Source of the DNA: Crocinitomicaceae bacterium
GTDB taxonomy: Bacteria > Bacteroidota > Bacteroidia > Flavobacteriales_G > Salibacteraceae
Length of the DNA: 64,000 nt
Direction of reading: 5' to 3'
Assembly (NCBI GenBank): GCA_002707155.1
Contig: PAME01000001.1
Coordinates: forward strand, 93,601-157,600
Numbering within the stretch: position 1 is the stretch's first letter; the number at the start of each line of letters is the position of its first letter. Positions 26,750-34,921 of this stretch are shown here, piece by piece. A program made the position numbers and the translations under genes. The notes below the pieces were generated by a model. It worked only from the letters and a program-made list of their open reading frames with translations, searched no databases and was not told the DNA's origin.

Positions 26750-27335
26750 CCTAAAGCATAGCGTTCTTCTCAATTTGATTGTTGTTCTGTTATTTGCCTG
26801 TAGCGAAGAAACGGTACAATCGCCAAGGCCAAAAGGCTATATGCGCATTGACTTTCCAGAAAAATCATACTTAAAGCATGAACCCAGTTGTCCCTACAGT
26901 TTTGAGTTTCCACTCCGATCATTAATTGACACTAACTTAAGTCGAGTAAAAAACCCTTGTTGGCTAAATATTTACTATCCACAATACGGTGCTACTATGC
27001 ACTTCACCTATACTCCAATCAAACGAGATTCCTTATTTCAATACATTGAAGATGCTCGCAAACTGGCAATGAAACATACCGTAAGGGCTGACGACATCAA
27101 TGAACGCTATTATGAAAACGTAGCGCACAATGTTTACGGAATTGCGTATGAGTTTGAGGGTAATGTTGCTTCAAATTTTCAGTTTTTCATGACCGATAGT
27201 AACCAACATTTTGTGAGAGGGTCATTGTATTTTAATATGCGACCCAATCCCGATTCCTTATCACCAGTTATCGACTACATTTCAAAAGATATGTACCAAC
27301 TTATTGAGACTTTGGAATGGAAGGATAAATCGTAG
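26742..27335 (+). CDS. gldD: Gliding motility lipoprotein GldD
   Basis: A 197-residue lipoprotein with lipobox LLFAC (Cys20) and the conserved opening PRPKGYMRIDFPEKSY. GldD is required for gliding and for chitin use and phage sensitivity in F. johnsoniae, and is part of the envelope machinery around the T9SS motor. No domain of known activity. It overlaps gldE at its start and converges on ctaA with a 35-nt coding overlap (27301-27335). Confidence 0.94.
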   Translation: MINLKHSVLLNLIVVLLFACSEETVQSPRPKGYMRIDFPEKSYLKHEPSCPYSFEFPLRSLIDTNLSRVKNPCWLNIYYPQYGATMHFTYTPIKRDSLFQYIEDARKLAMKHTVRADDINERYYENVAHNVYGIAYEFEGNVASNFQFFMTDSNQHFVRGSLYFNMRPNPDSLSPVIDYISKDMYQLIETLEWKDKS

Positions 27336-28338
27336 TGTGCAGCAGATAAACACTCGCAGCTAAAACAATCAATGCACCAGCTTGATGAAGCACTCCGAGC
27401 GAAATTGGAACGTGAAAAAGCAAGGTAAAAACACCCAAAACAACCTGAAACAATACACCAACAAGTACCCAACGAATAGCTTGAATTTGTTCCTTTAAAA
27501 AAGACTGTTTAATTCCTTGATAGTAGATAACTACTGCCATTACTAAAACTCCGATGGCCAATGTTCTATGCACAAACTGAATACCTGATTTTCCTTCGAG
27601 AAAATTCAAATAGACAGGATTAATTGCCCAAACCGAATCGGCTATGAATTGACCATCCATAAGCGGCCATGTATTGTGCACTGAACCGGCATGTGTTCCT
27701 GCCACAAAAGCACCAAACACAATTTGAATTAGGACAAGACCAATGAACCATCCAATTCGTTTTCCGAATGTATTCCATTTTGTTTTTATTGCTACACCTT
27801 TCCAAAGATTGAGGCAAATCCAAAAAATGACCATACAAGTAATAAATGCCGTAGTTAGATGCGCCGCTAAACGATAGTGGCTAACTCTTGGCTCATTTAC
27901 CAAGCCACTTTTTACCATAAACCAACCTAAAAATGCCTGAAATGCTCCAAGTACAAACACCAATAGGAGCTGTAAAGTGAGTCTTTTAGACAACCAACCT
28001 TTAAGCAAGAAAAACAGAAAAGGAATCAAAAAGACAACACCCAAAACCCGACCAAGCAATCGATGAATAAATTCCCACCAAAAAATAGACTTAAAGTCGG
28101 CTAAAGTGTAATCGGAATTGAGTTCCTTAAACTCTGGAGAATTTTGATATTCTTCGAATGTAGTTTGCCATTCTACATCGGTAGTTGGAGGAACTGCGCC
28201 TACAATTAAATGCCAGTCTACCATACTCAAACCGCTATTGGTAAGCCTTGTTATTCCGCCTACTACAACCATTGCGAACACCATTAATGCTCCCAAAAGC
28301 AACCAGACAACAACCCATTTCTTTCTTGAACTATTCAT
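27301..28338 (-). CDS. ctaA: Heme A synthase (CtaA/COX15)
   Basis: Inner-membrane enzyme that oxidises heme O to heme A for cytochrome oxidase. 345 residues with about eight membrane helices. The N-terminal MVVVGGITRLTNSGLSMVDWHLIVG and FWWEFIHRLLGRVLGV, and later FVHRTLAIGVLV and LGVLHQAGALIVL, carry the heme-ligand histidines of the COX15 type (long form, without a Cys pair in the loop). The promoter box TACCTTTG is 14 nt upstream. The 3' end runs into gldD on the other strand. Confidence 0.94.
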   Translation of the reverse strand: MNSSRKKWVVVWLLLGALMVFAMVVVGGITRLTNSGLSMVDWHLIVGAVPPTTDVEWQTTFEEYQNSPEFKELNSDYTLADFKSIFWWEFIHRLLGRVLGVVFLIPFLFFLLKGWLSKRLTLQLLLVFVLGAFQAFLGWFMVKSGLVNEPRVSHYRLAAHLTTAFITCMVIFWICLNLWKGVAIKTKWNTFGKRIGWFIGLVLIQIVFGAFVAGTHAGSVHNTWPLMDGQFIADSVWAINPVYLNFLEGKSGIQFVHRTLAIGVLVMAVVIYYQGIKQSFLKEQIQAIRWVLVGVLFQVVLGVFTLLFHVPISLGVLHQAGALIVLAASVYLLHTTIYPSIPKSQ

Positions 28339-28352
28339 TCTTTCTTAAAAAA

Positions 28353-28360
28353 CAAAGGTA
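28353..28360 (-). promoter_or_regulatory. -7 box of ctaA
   Basis: TACCTTTG on the minus strand, 14 nt before the ctaA ATG. Confidence 0.5.
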
Positions 28361-28388
28361 ATTCGGGAAGGTTGATGAAAAGTGTATT

Positions 28389-28808
28389 CTATCTGTAAAA
28401 CACAACAAGTGCTTTAAAAATATTTGGGAAGGTAATTTCTGGAATTTTAATGCTTCTATCAACGATTCTTTGAGATGAAAGTGCTTGGCTTTCACTATAA
28501 CCCTCTGCCTCATATTGTTTTACAACATTAAAACCTTTCGACTTTAACTTTCTCTTTGCTGAGGCTAATTCTAACTTATTGACATCAACCTTTACCAAAA
28601 GCTTATTGTCAAAATGTTGCACAAATTCCACTCCTTCAATAAAGGTCTTATTTTCTTGGTGATCAAAACGATAATCAGAATTAAAAACCAATTCTAAGTG
28701 AACTTCACTAGCATTGTTTTCACTAGAGTCAAGTGATGGGTTTTCCATTGAGCAGGAAAACAAGCCAACCAGTAAAAAACCCAAAACCACCTTACTTAAT
28801 TTTTTCAT
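28389..28808 (-). CDS. Putative lipoprotein, unknown function
   Basis: 139 residues with a lipoprotein signal MKKLSKVVLGFLLVGLFSCS (lipid Cys at 19). The mature part alternates short beta and helix predictions (HLELVFNSDYRFDHQ, KLLVKVDVNKLE) and has no recognised motif. A -7 box TAGTTTTG is 7 nt upstream of the ATG, so the leader is very short. It lies between ctaA and tatC, upstream of ctaA on the same strand; ctaA has its own box, so co-transcription is possible but not needed. Confidence 0.75.
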   Translation of the reverse strand: MKKLSKVVLGFLLVGLFSCSMENPSLDSSENNASEVHLELVFNSDYRFDHQENKTFIEGVEFVQHFDNKLLVKVDVNKLELASAKRKLKSKGFNVVKQYEAEGYSESQALSSQRIVDRSIKIPEITFPNIFKALVVFYR

Positions 28809-28815
28809 TCTCCAG

Positions 28816-28823
28816 CAAAACTA
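28816..28823 (-). promoter_or_regulatory. -7 box of the lipoprotein gene
   Basis: TAGTTTTG on the minus strand, 7 nt before the ATG at 28808. Confidence 0.5.
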
Positions 28824-28921
28824 TAACTTCTTGCAGGTCAACTTGTTTCGTTAACAGTTTTTTTTGAATGCATAAAAGCATTTCAACAATAAATCTTAAA
28901 GTTCTTAGCACATCAAACTTC

Positions 28922-28929
28922 TATATTTG
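28922..28929 (+). promoter_or_regulatory. -7 box of tatC
   Basis: TATATTTG, 16 nt before the chosen ATG at 28946. It lies inside a longer open frame, which argues against the upstream start. Confidence 0.55.
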
Positions 28930-28945
28930 CTGCAATGCAAAAGAC

Positions 28946-29791
28946 ATGACAGCACAAAGTTCAGAAAGCACCGAGACACCAAAAGAAGAGATGTCTTTTC
29001 TTGATCATTTAGAAGAGTTACGTTGGCATATCATGCGCTCTGCCATTGCAATTGTATCTCTTGGAGTGGTTGCTTTTATCAATAAAAACTTTGTTTTTGA
29101 CGGCATTATTTTAGGGCCAAAAAACAGCGATTTTCTGACCTTCCGCTTGCTGTGTAAAGCGTCGGTAAAATTGAATCAGCTCATGCCTTCAATTTTTGGG
29201 GCTGATACGCTTTGCATTGGACAAAACATGCCTCAACTGCAAAACATTAATATGGCAGGCCAATTTACTTCGCACATTATGACCAGTATTGTCGTGGGGT
29301 TGATTGTAGCTTTCCCCTACGTTTTTTGGGAAATCTGGCGTTTTGTTTCGCCGGGGTTAAAAGATGGTGAACGCAACAATGTGCGCGGCGCTGTTTTTAC
29401 GGTTTCATTGCTGTTTTTTATTGGCGTATTGTTTGGCTATTTTGTCATTAGTCCACTTTCCGTCAATTTTTTCTTGACCTACTCCGTAAGTGAATCGGTC
29501 CAAAACATGCCAACACTAGGCACCTACATAAGCACGGTTACCACGGTGGTTTTAGCTTGCGGTTTTGTTTTTCAGTTGCCTGTAGTAGTTCTAGTGCTTA
29601 CCAAATTGGGTATTCTTTCTCCGCTCATTCTTAGAAAATTCAGAAAACATGCCTTTGTTGGCGCACTGGTACTTTCGGCAATCATAACTCCTCCCGATGT
29701 TTTTAGCCAGTTTTTGGTAACACTTCCACTCATAGTGTTGTACGAAATCAGTATCTTTATTTCGGCCCGAATCGAGAAAAAAGCATCGTAA
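28946..29791 (+). CDS. tatC: Sec-independent protein translocase TatC
   Basis: Core receptor of the twin-arginine translocase for folded proteins. 281 residues from ATG 28946 (MTAQSSESTETPKEEMSFL). The N-terminal SFLDHLEELRWHIMRS is the family signature with the signal-binding Glu pair, FPYVFWEIWRFVSPGLKDGERN is the first cytoplasmic loop, and about six helices follow. A 26-residue longer frame starts at 28868 but includes the promoter box. The insert LLCKASVKLNQLMPSIFGAD after helix 1 makes the first periplasmic loop longer than in E. coli, as is usual in Bacteroidota. TatA/B are not nearby. Confidence 0.93.
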   Translation: MTAQSSESTETPKEEMSFLDHLEELRWHIMRSAIAIVSLGVVAFINKNFVFDGIILGPKNSDFLTFRLLCKASVKLNQLMPSIFGADTLCIGQNMPQLQNINMAGQFTSHIMTSIVVGLIVAFPYVFWEIWRFVSPGLKDGERNNVRGAVFTVSLLFFIGVLFGYFVISPLSVNFFLTYSVSESVQNMPTLGTYISTVTTVVLACGFVFQLPVVVLVLTKLGILSPLILRKFRKHAFVGALVLSAIITPPDVFSQFLVTLPLIVLYEISIFISARIEKKAS

Positions 29792-29801
29792 CTCAACTCC
29801 T

Positions 29802-32282
29802 TTGAATACAACAAAGCATTTACTATTAACCTTATTCTTTATCGGTTTTGGTGTTGCTCTATTTGGTCAAAAAACAATCATTAAAGGGAAGGTCTTCGAC
29901 GCTGAAACCAAAGAGGAACTTCCTTTTGTAAATGTGGCTTTCAAAAACTCTAAAATTGGAACAACCACCGATTTAAATGGAAATTATTTGCTAGAAACTT
30001 ATTACGCAACTGACTCACTTTCTGCTTCGTTTGTAGGGTATAAACTCCAATCTTTAAAGGTGAAAAAGGACGTAAGTCAAACCTTAAATTTTGCGATGCA
30101 AACCGGTACTCAACAACTAAATGAAGTTATAATTCTAGCCGACAAAAAATACGTAGACCCAGCCGTTGCTTTGATGGAAAAAGTGGTAGCCAACAAAAAA
30201 ATTAACGACCGAAAAAAACTAGATGCTTACGAATATGAAGTCTACAATAAGGTAGAGTTTGACCTGAACAATATTGACGAGAATTTCAAAAACCGAAAGG
30301 CTTGGAAGCCCTTCAAATTCATTTTCGATTATATCGACACAACTGATAGCAGCCCCTACCTGCCTATTTTAATGACGGAATCGATGTCAAATTACTATTT
30401 TACACGAATTCCAAAACGAAAAAAAGAAGAAATAAAAGCCACCAAAATTTCGGGTTTAGAAAACGAAAGCTTACAACAGTTTTTAGGCGATATGTACCAA
30501 AACATAAACATCTATGATAACTATATCATGATCTTCAATAAAAGTTTTGTTTCTCCCGTTGCCAACGTTGGGCCTATTTCTTACCATTATTATTTGTTGG
30601 ATAGTATGGATATTGACAACCACAAGTGCTATAAAGTGAAATACGTTCCACGTCGAGAGTTCGAACTCAATTTTAGCGGACACCTTTGGATAGCCGATAC
30701 CACTTATGCCGTAAAAAAAGTGGAGGCCACTATAAGTGAAAATGCCAATATCAACTTTGTTCGAGACCTTAGAATTTTACAAGAATATAATGAAGTTGAA
30801 CGCGAAGTGTGGATGCTTACCAAAGATTTTTTATTGGTAGATTTTAATCTCGCTGAAAAAACCATTGGGTTCTACGGAAGAAAAACATCAACGTATAAGG
30901 ACTTTGTAATCAACAAGCCACGGCCAAACGAATTCTATTCAGAGGGAACAAACATAACAGTAGCAGATGATGCTAGTCATAAATCGCAGGATTATTGGGA
31001 TACCAATCGACACGAGAAACTAACGGATAATGAGATAGCGGTTTACCACATGGTGGATACGCTAAAGTCGGTACCCGCATTCAAAACCTATGTTGACATT
31101 ATAAAAATCGTAACAACAGGCTTTAAAGAATTTAAAAAAATTGAACTCGGACCCTATTTCAATGTATACAGCTACAACCCAGTTGAAGGGCACCGATTTA
31201 AAATGGGGCTTCGCACCTTGAGCGGTTTTAATGAAAAAATAAGACTCCGTGGATACTTAGCCTACGGCACTAGAGACCAGCAGTTTAAATACGGATTAGG
31301 TACAGATATTTTTCTAAACCGCAAGACCTGGACTATGATTCATTTGGATTACCGGAACGACATTATGCAAATGGGAACCAGCGAAAACAATGATCAGCAA
31401 GATAATATCTTAGCTTCATTTTTTAGGGCCCGCCCTGCAAACCAATTGAATGGAATCGAACAATTTAAAGTTGGTTTTGAACATTGGTATTCTGAAGCGC
31501 TGGCAAATGAAATCATTTTTGACCATCGAGAATTACGTTCGGTTACTCCCTCCTTAATATTTGACCAAAACCCTGATACAACAATCGAAAATGAATTAAA
31601 TCGACTTAAAATCTCAGAAATCAAAGTCAATACACACTTTGCTCTACGTGAGAAATTTGTGCTGGGTGCATTCGATCGTTACTCGCTCAGCTCGATGTAT
31701 CCCATTATTAATTTGAGAGCTACTTTTGGGGTTAAAGGAGCATTTGGCAGTCAGTACGAATACCAAAAAATTTATTTATCCATCCAAGATAAAGTGTTTA
31801 TTAACCCGCTAGGATATAGCGTGTATCATGCTGGCTTTGGTAAAATCTGGGGTACTGTTCCTTTTCCAATGTTGGAATTGCATAACGGCAACGAAACCTT
31901 CTTTTACGACCCATTGGCCTTCAACCTCATGAATTTTTTAGAATACGCCTCTGATGAATATGTACAAGGCGTTATCACCCACCACTTTAATGGATTATTC
32001 CTAAACAAAATCCCTCTCATGCGTCGATTGCAATGGCGTGAATTGGTTTGGATAAAAGGTGTTGCAGGATCCTTGCGACCCGAAAACCAGAACGTCCTGG
32101 AGTTTCCGAATTCATTAACTGCACTTCCTAAACCCTACTTTGAATCTGGACTCGGCGTCGAAAATATTTTTAAAGTACTAAGGGTCGACTTCATGTACCG
32201 TTTAACCAATTTAAACAAGGACAAATCACAAAGTGCTGCGCGAAATTTTGGAGCATCGCTTTCTTTACAATTTACCTTCTAG
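29802..32282 (+). CDS. DUF5686 / carboxypeptidase-regulatory-like outer-membrane protein
   Basis: 826 residues from a TTG start 10 nt after tatC; no ATG in the frame precedes the signal peptide (TTKHLLLTLFFIGFGVALFG). Residues about 25-110 are a carboxypeptidase-regulatory-like beta-sandwich (IIKGKVFDAETKEELPFVNV ... GTTTDLNGNYLLE) as found on TonB-dependent receptors. The rest is the DUF5686 region, with alternating aromatic strands toward the C-terminus (ending LSLQFTF) like an outer-membrane beta-barrel. No plug domain is visible, so it is not a typical SusC receptor. Function unknown; an envelope role is inferred. Confidence 0.88.
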   Translation: MNTTKHLLLTLFFIGFGVALFGQKTIIKGKVFDAETKEELPFVNVAFKNSKIGTTTDLNGNYLLETYYATDSLSASFVGYKLQSLKVKKDVSQTLNFAMQTGTQQLNEVIILADKKYVDPAVALMEKVVANKKINDRKKLDAYEYEVYNKVEFDLNNIDENFKNRKAWKPFKFIFDYIDTTDSSPYLPILMTESMSNYYFTRIPKRKKEEIKATKISGLENESLQQFLGDMYQNINIYDNYIMIFNKSFVSPVANVGPISYHYYLLDSMDIDNHKCYKVKYVPRREFELNFSGHLWIADTTYAVKKVEATISENANINFVRDLRILQEYNEVEREVWMLTKDFLLVDFNLAEKTIGFYGRKTSTYKDFVINKPRPNEFYSEGTNITVADDASHKSQDYWDTNRHEKLTDNEIAVYHMVDTLKSVPAFKTYVDIIKIVTTGFKEFKKIELGPYFNVYSYNPVEGHRFKMGLRTLSGFNEKIRLRGYLAYGTRDQQFKYGLGTDIFLNRKTWTMIHLDYRNDIMQMGTSENNDQQDNILASFFRARPANQLNGIEQFKVGFEHWYSEALANEIIFDHRELRSVTPSLIFDQNPDTTIENELNRLKISEIKVNTHFALREKFVLGAFDRYSLSSMYPIINLRATFGVKGAFGSQYEYQKIYLSIQDKVFINPLGYSVYHAGFGKIWGTVPFPMLELHNGNETFFYDPLAFNLMNFLEYASDEYVQGVITHHFNGLFLNKIPLMRRLQWRELVWIKGVAGSLRPENQNVLEFPNSLTALPKPYFESGLGVENIFKVLRVDFMYRLTNLNKDKSQSAARNFGASLSLQFTF

Positions 32283-32407
32283 TACCCAAAAAGACCGCAA
32301 CTAGTGCAAAGAAGTTGGCACATTGCAGGAAGTTAAAACACACTATAACCCCAATTTATAAAAGAGCATCTTCCCGTGTACACCAACATTATATCATTGG
32401 TTTGATT

Positions 32408-32415
32408 TAAGTTTG
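32408..32415 (+). promoter_or_regulatory. -7 box of lptB
   Basis: TAAGTTTG, 4 nt before the lptB ATG at 32420; predicts a leaderless or almost leaderless mRNA. Confidence 0.55.
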
Positions 32416-32419
32416 TTGC

Positions 32420-33151
32420 ATGAAGCTAAGAGCCGAAAGTCTAATTAAAAAATACAAAAGCCGAACCGTTGTTAAAGGCGTGAGTATTGAGGTTTCTCAA
32501 GGCGAAATTGTTGGCCTTCTAGGTCCAAATGGTGCAGGAAAAACAACCTCCTTTTACATGGTGGTTGGGCTTATAAAACCCAATTCTGGAAAGGTGTTTT
32601 TGGATGGTGAAAACATTACTGACTTAGCCATGTACAAGCGCGCCCAAAAAGGCATTGGTTACTTACCACAAGAGGCCAGCGTATTTAGAAAATTGAGCGT
32701 AGAAGACAATATTCTTGCAGTACTTCAAATGACCAAATTGACCAAAAAAGAACAAAAGCTGAAATTAGATGCGTTGATTGATGAGTTTAGTTTGGAGCAT
32801 GTACGCCATAACAGAGGGGACTTACTTTCGGGTGGCGAACGAAGAAGAACCGAGATTGCGCGTGCTTTAGCGGTCGATCCAAAATTTATTTTATTGGATG
32901 AACCCTTTGCGGGGGTCGATCCTATTGCAGTAGAGGACATTCAAAGTATCATTTACAAACTGCGCGATAAAAACATTGGAATTCTCATTACCGATCACAA
33001 CGTGCAAGAAACCTTATCGATCACCGAGCGGGCATACCTCCTTTTTGAAGGCAATATTTTAAAAGCTGGAACCGCAGAAGAGCTGGCTGCCGACGAGCAA
33101 GTTAGGCGAGTTTATTTGGGGCAAAATTTTGAGTTAAAACGAAAGGTATAG
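32420..33151 (+). CDS. lptB: Lipopolysaccharide export ATPase LptB
   Basis: 243-residue ATPase of the LptB2FGC complex, which extracts LPS from the inner membrane. Walker [10 protein letters not shown], the LptB-type [18 protein letters not shown], signature [16 protein letters not shown], Walker [17 protein letters not shown] and switch His in ITDHNV all match. The [12 protein letters not shown] and [16 protein letters not shown] segments separate it from LivF/LivG relatives. Its membrane partners (LptF/G) and LptA/C are not adjacent. LPS core genes lie at 39-42 kb. Confidence 0.95.
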   Translation: MKLRAESLIKKYKSRTVVKGVSIEVSQGEIVGLLGPNGAGKTTSFYMVVGLIKPNSGKVFLDGENITDLAMYKRAQKGIGYLPQEASVFRKLSVEDNILAVLQMTKLTKKEQKLKLDALIDEFSLEHVRHNRGDLLSGGERRRTEIARALAVDPKFILLDEPFAGVDPIAVEDIQSIIYKLRDKNIGILITDHNVQETLSITERAYLLFEGNILKAGTAEELAADEQVRRVYLGQNFELKRKV

Positions 33152-33319
33152 TCCTTTTTTACAACTCATTTCTATTATTTGCGTCATACCCGAGTCGTCT
33201 GGAATCTAGAATATTCCATATTGGATAGCAGGATAACGAAACGCAAACTGATTAGGCCAACCTTTAATTTTACAACTATCATTCAAAGAACATTTTAGGG
33301 GTCTTTTTGTCAATTGGGC

Positions 33320-33733
33320 ATGGATTACACATTTCCAAAATGGATGACTAAAGCACTGCAGCTCGCTGCGGTTTACAATGTATTGTGGGGTGCATGGGTA
33401 GTATTGCTGCCTAACACCTTCTTTCAATGGACGGGAATGGAGCCATTAACGCATCCTACAGTTTGGCAAGGAACGGGAATGATTGTCGGAGTTTATGGCC
33501 TTGGCTATTGGTGGGCTTCTTTTGATCCGGTGCGTCACTGGCCTATCGTTGCCGTTGGATTTTTGGGTAAAGCCTTTGGGCCGTTAGGTTTTATTTTTAA
33601 CCACTATGTTTTGGGCGAGGTACCTTTTCAGTTTTCTTATACTATGCTTACCAACGATGTTATCTGGTGGATTCCCTTTTTCTTAATCTTGCAACATGTG
33701 CACCGAACTACTCGCTGGAAGCTTCGCGCTTAA
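33320..33733 (+). CDS. Conserved small membrane protein (four helices)
   Basis: 137 residues from ATG 33320 (MDYTFPKWMTKALQLAAVYN); a TTG six bases upstream is also possible. About four hydrophobic helices with many aromatic residues (YGLGYWWASFDPVRHWPIVAVG, LTNDVIWWIPFFLIL). Proteins like this are widespread in Bacteroidota and are sometimes misnamed as peroxide-related, but no catalytic Cys is present, so I would not use that name. Function unknown. Single-gene unit with no clear terminator. Confidence 0.75.
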   Translation: MDYTFPKWMTKALQLAAVYNVLWGAWVVLLPNTFFQWTGMEPLTHPTVWQGTGMIVGVYGLGYWWASFDPVRHWPIVAVGFLGKAFGPLGFIFNHYVLGEVPFQFSYTMLTNDVIWWIPFFLILQHVHRTTRWKLRA

Positions 33734-33814
33734 AACGTCAGACTTTCATTCTGAAGATACTTTCATTGCCCTTTCAATATGGAATAGTATTCCAGTTTCA
33801 AAGGTGTACTGCTC

Positions 33815-33822
33815 TATTTTTG
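33815..33822 (+). promoter_or_regulatory. -7 box of the 136-residue membrane protein
   Basis: TATTTTTG, 31 nt before the ATG at 33854. Confidence 0.5.
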
Positions 33823-33853
33823 CAGATTATTTATCCAATAAAACTGATTACTG

Positions 33854-34264
33854 ATGTTGCTAATTTTTCGTTTAATAGTCGACTTTGGATTGCTAGTGCT
33901 TATTTGGATGACACAGTTGATTGTGTATCCCGCTTTTGTACAATTAGATGAAGAAACGCTGCAACGATGGCACCCACGCTACAATCAAATGATTACCGCG
34001 ATCGTGGCGCCGTTGATGTTTGCGCAATTGGGTTTGGTGAGTTGGGAGTTGCTGCAGAATCCATCTTTTTATGCTTGGGCTTCCATGCTTTTAGTGCTGG
34101 CCGCTTGGGGACTTACATTTTTGCAAGCAGTTCCGTTGCATGGCAAAATTGCAAAAGGGAAAGGCATAAGGTCAATAGCAGAAAAATTAGTGCGCGTCAA
34201 TTGGCCTCGCACCGCAGTGTGGACAGTGATTTTTTTGTTGTCGCTTTTACATTGGTTGATATAG
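33854..34264 (+). CDS. Putative four-helix membrane protein, DUF1772-like layout
   Basis: 136 residues with four hydrophobic helices and polar signature residues: QLIVYPAFVQLDEETLQRWHPRYNQMI between helices 1 and 2, LQAVPLHGKIAKG after helix 3 and NWPRTAVWTV before helix 4. The P-x-H-x-K and W-x-R-T-x-x-W features recall the DUF1772/anthrone-oxygenase-like layout, but the match is by eye and of low certainty. Its own promoter box is upstream. It precedes the broken DUF1232 gene by 57 nt. Confidence 0.7.
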   Translation: MLLIFRLIVDFGLLVLIWMTQLIVYPAFVQLDEETLQRWHPRYNQMITAIVAPLMFAQLGLVSWELLQNPSFYAWASMLLVLAAWGLTFLQAVPLHGKIAKGKGIRSIAEKLVRVNWPRTAVWTVIFLLSLLHWLI

Positions 34265-34321
34265 CTTATTATCGTGATTGTGGGCTATTAGTTCGCTGAA
34301 AAATTGAATAAAAAATAGTCC

Positions 34322-34680
34322 ATGTCAAACAAACTAGAACACAAAAAATACGAAGAAGAATACTCGGAAGATTCCTTTTGGGATAAGGTGAAAAACTTTG
34401 CCGTAACAGCGGGAGAAGATATCGTAAGTCATGCCTTGCAGCTCTATTATGTTGCTGCCGACTCAAAGACTTCTCGAGCAGATAAATTGAAAATTTACGG
34501 AGCTTTAGGCTATTTTATTTCCTTAATCGATGCTATCCAGATATAACTCCCTTAGTGGGTTATGCCGATGATTTAGGGGTGGTTATGTTGGTGTATGCTA
34601 GCATCAGTAAACAAATTACCGAAGAGCATATTGTAAAGGCAAATGATAAATTGCGCAAGTGGTTTCCAAAGAAGGAGTGA
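34322..34680 (+). pseudogene. DUF1232 (YkvA-like) gene with one-base frameshift
   Basis: Residues 1-72 from ATG 34322 (MSNKLEHKKYEEEYSEDSFW) end ...GYFISLIDAIQI and stop at 34544. From 34537 the -1 frame reads PDITPLVGYADDLGVVMLVY... to a TGA at 34680. Joined, the two give IDAIPDITPLVGYADDLG, the canonical DUF1232 motif (I/L-D-x-I-P-D-x-x-P-x-x-G-x-x-D-D). One C added to the CC at 34537-34538 restores it to 119 residues. DUF1232 proteins are small, probably membrane-associated, of unknown function. Either a recent pseudogene or an error in the sequence; the second part shows no other damage, so the break is young or artificial. Confidence 0.8.
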
Positions 34681-34703
34681 GTTTAATTTCTGCTCAAAAA
34701 CTG

Positions 34704-34767
34704 GTCATTCCAGCACAGGTGCGAATCTGTTATACACACTTTAGATTCCCGCCTGCGGGAGAATGAC
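34704..34767. repeat. Palindromic interspersed repeat (unit 1)
   Basis: A long imperfect inverted repeat with ends GTCATTC (34704-34710) and GAATGAC (34761-34767); the inner arms contain GCACAGGTGCGAATCT and AGATTCCCGCCTGCGGGAG. This resembles intergenic palindromes I know from other Bacteroidota genomes. It forms a stem-loop in RNA or DNA and has no coding content. Confidence 0.65.
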
Positions 34768-34785
34768 GAACGATTTTAAACTAGG

Positions 34786-34852
34786 GTCAAGCTGAATTTA
34801 TTTCAGCATCTCCATTAAGTTAACGAGACTCTGAAACAAGTTCAGAATGACG
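34786..34852. repeat. Palindromic interspersed repeat (unit 2)
   Basis: Second imperfect inverted repeat with arms GTCAAGCTGAATTTATTTCA and CTGAAACAAGTTCAGAATGAC, matching at about 20 of 27 positions. The CTGAAnnAGTTCAG core is typical of short repeats scattered between Bacteroidota genes. Confidence 0.6.
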
Positions 34853-34876
34853 TATCTAGAAAAAGATAAAAACAAA

Positions 34877-34898
34877 AAAGCCGCTGTTCAGCGGCTTT
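34877..34898 (-). terminator. Terminator of sucA-sucB
   Basis: A 10-bp stem AAAGCCGCTG / CAGCGGCTTT with a 2-nt spacer; on the minus strand it is followed by TTTTTT, 24 nt past the sucB stop. Confidence 0.85.
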
Positions 34899-34921
34899 CC
34901 TATTCAATATTTATACTTGTT

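Noticed and set aside
28868..28945. Longer start for tatC
   Set aside because: The added 26 residues contain the promoter box TATATTTG and are not in family members.
33667..34299. Two plus-strand frames overlapping the 33854 membrane protein
   Set aside because: Out of frame with the hydrophobic four-helix protein, which has a promoter box and a coherent membrane pattern.
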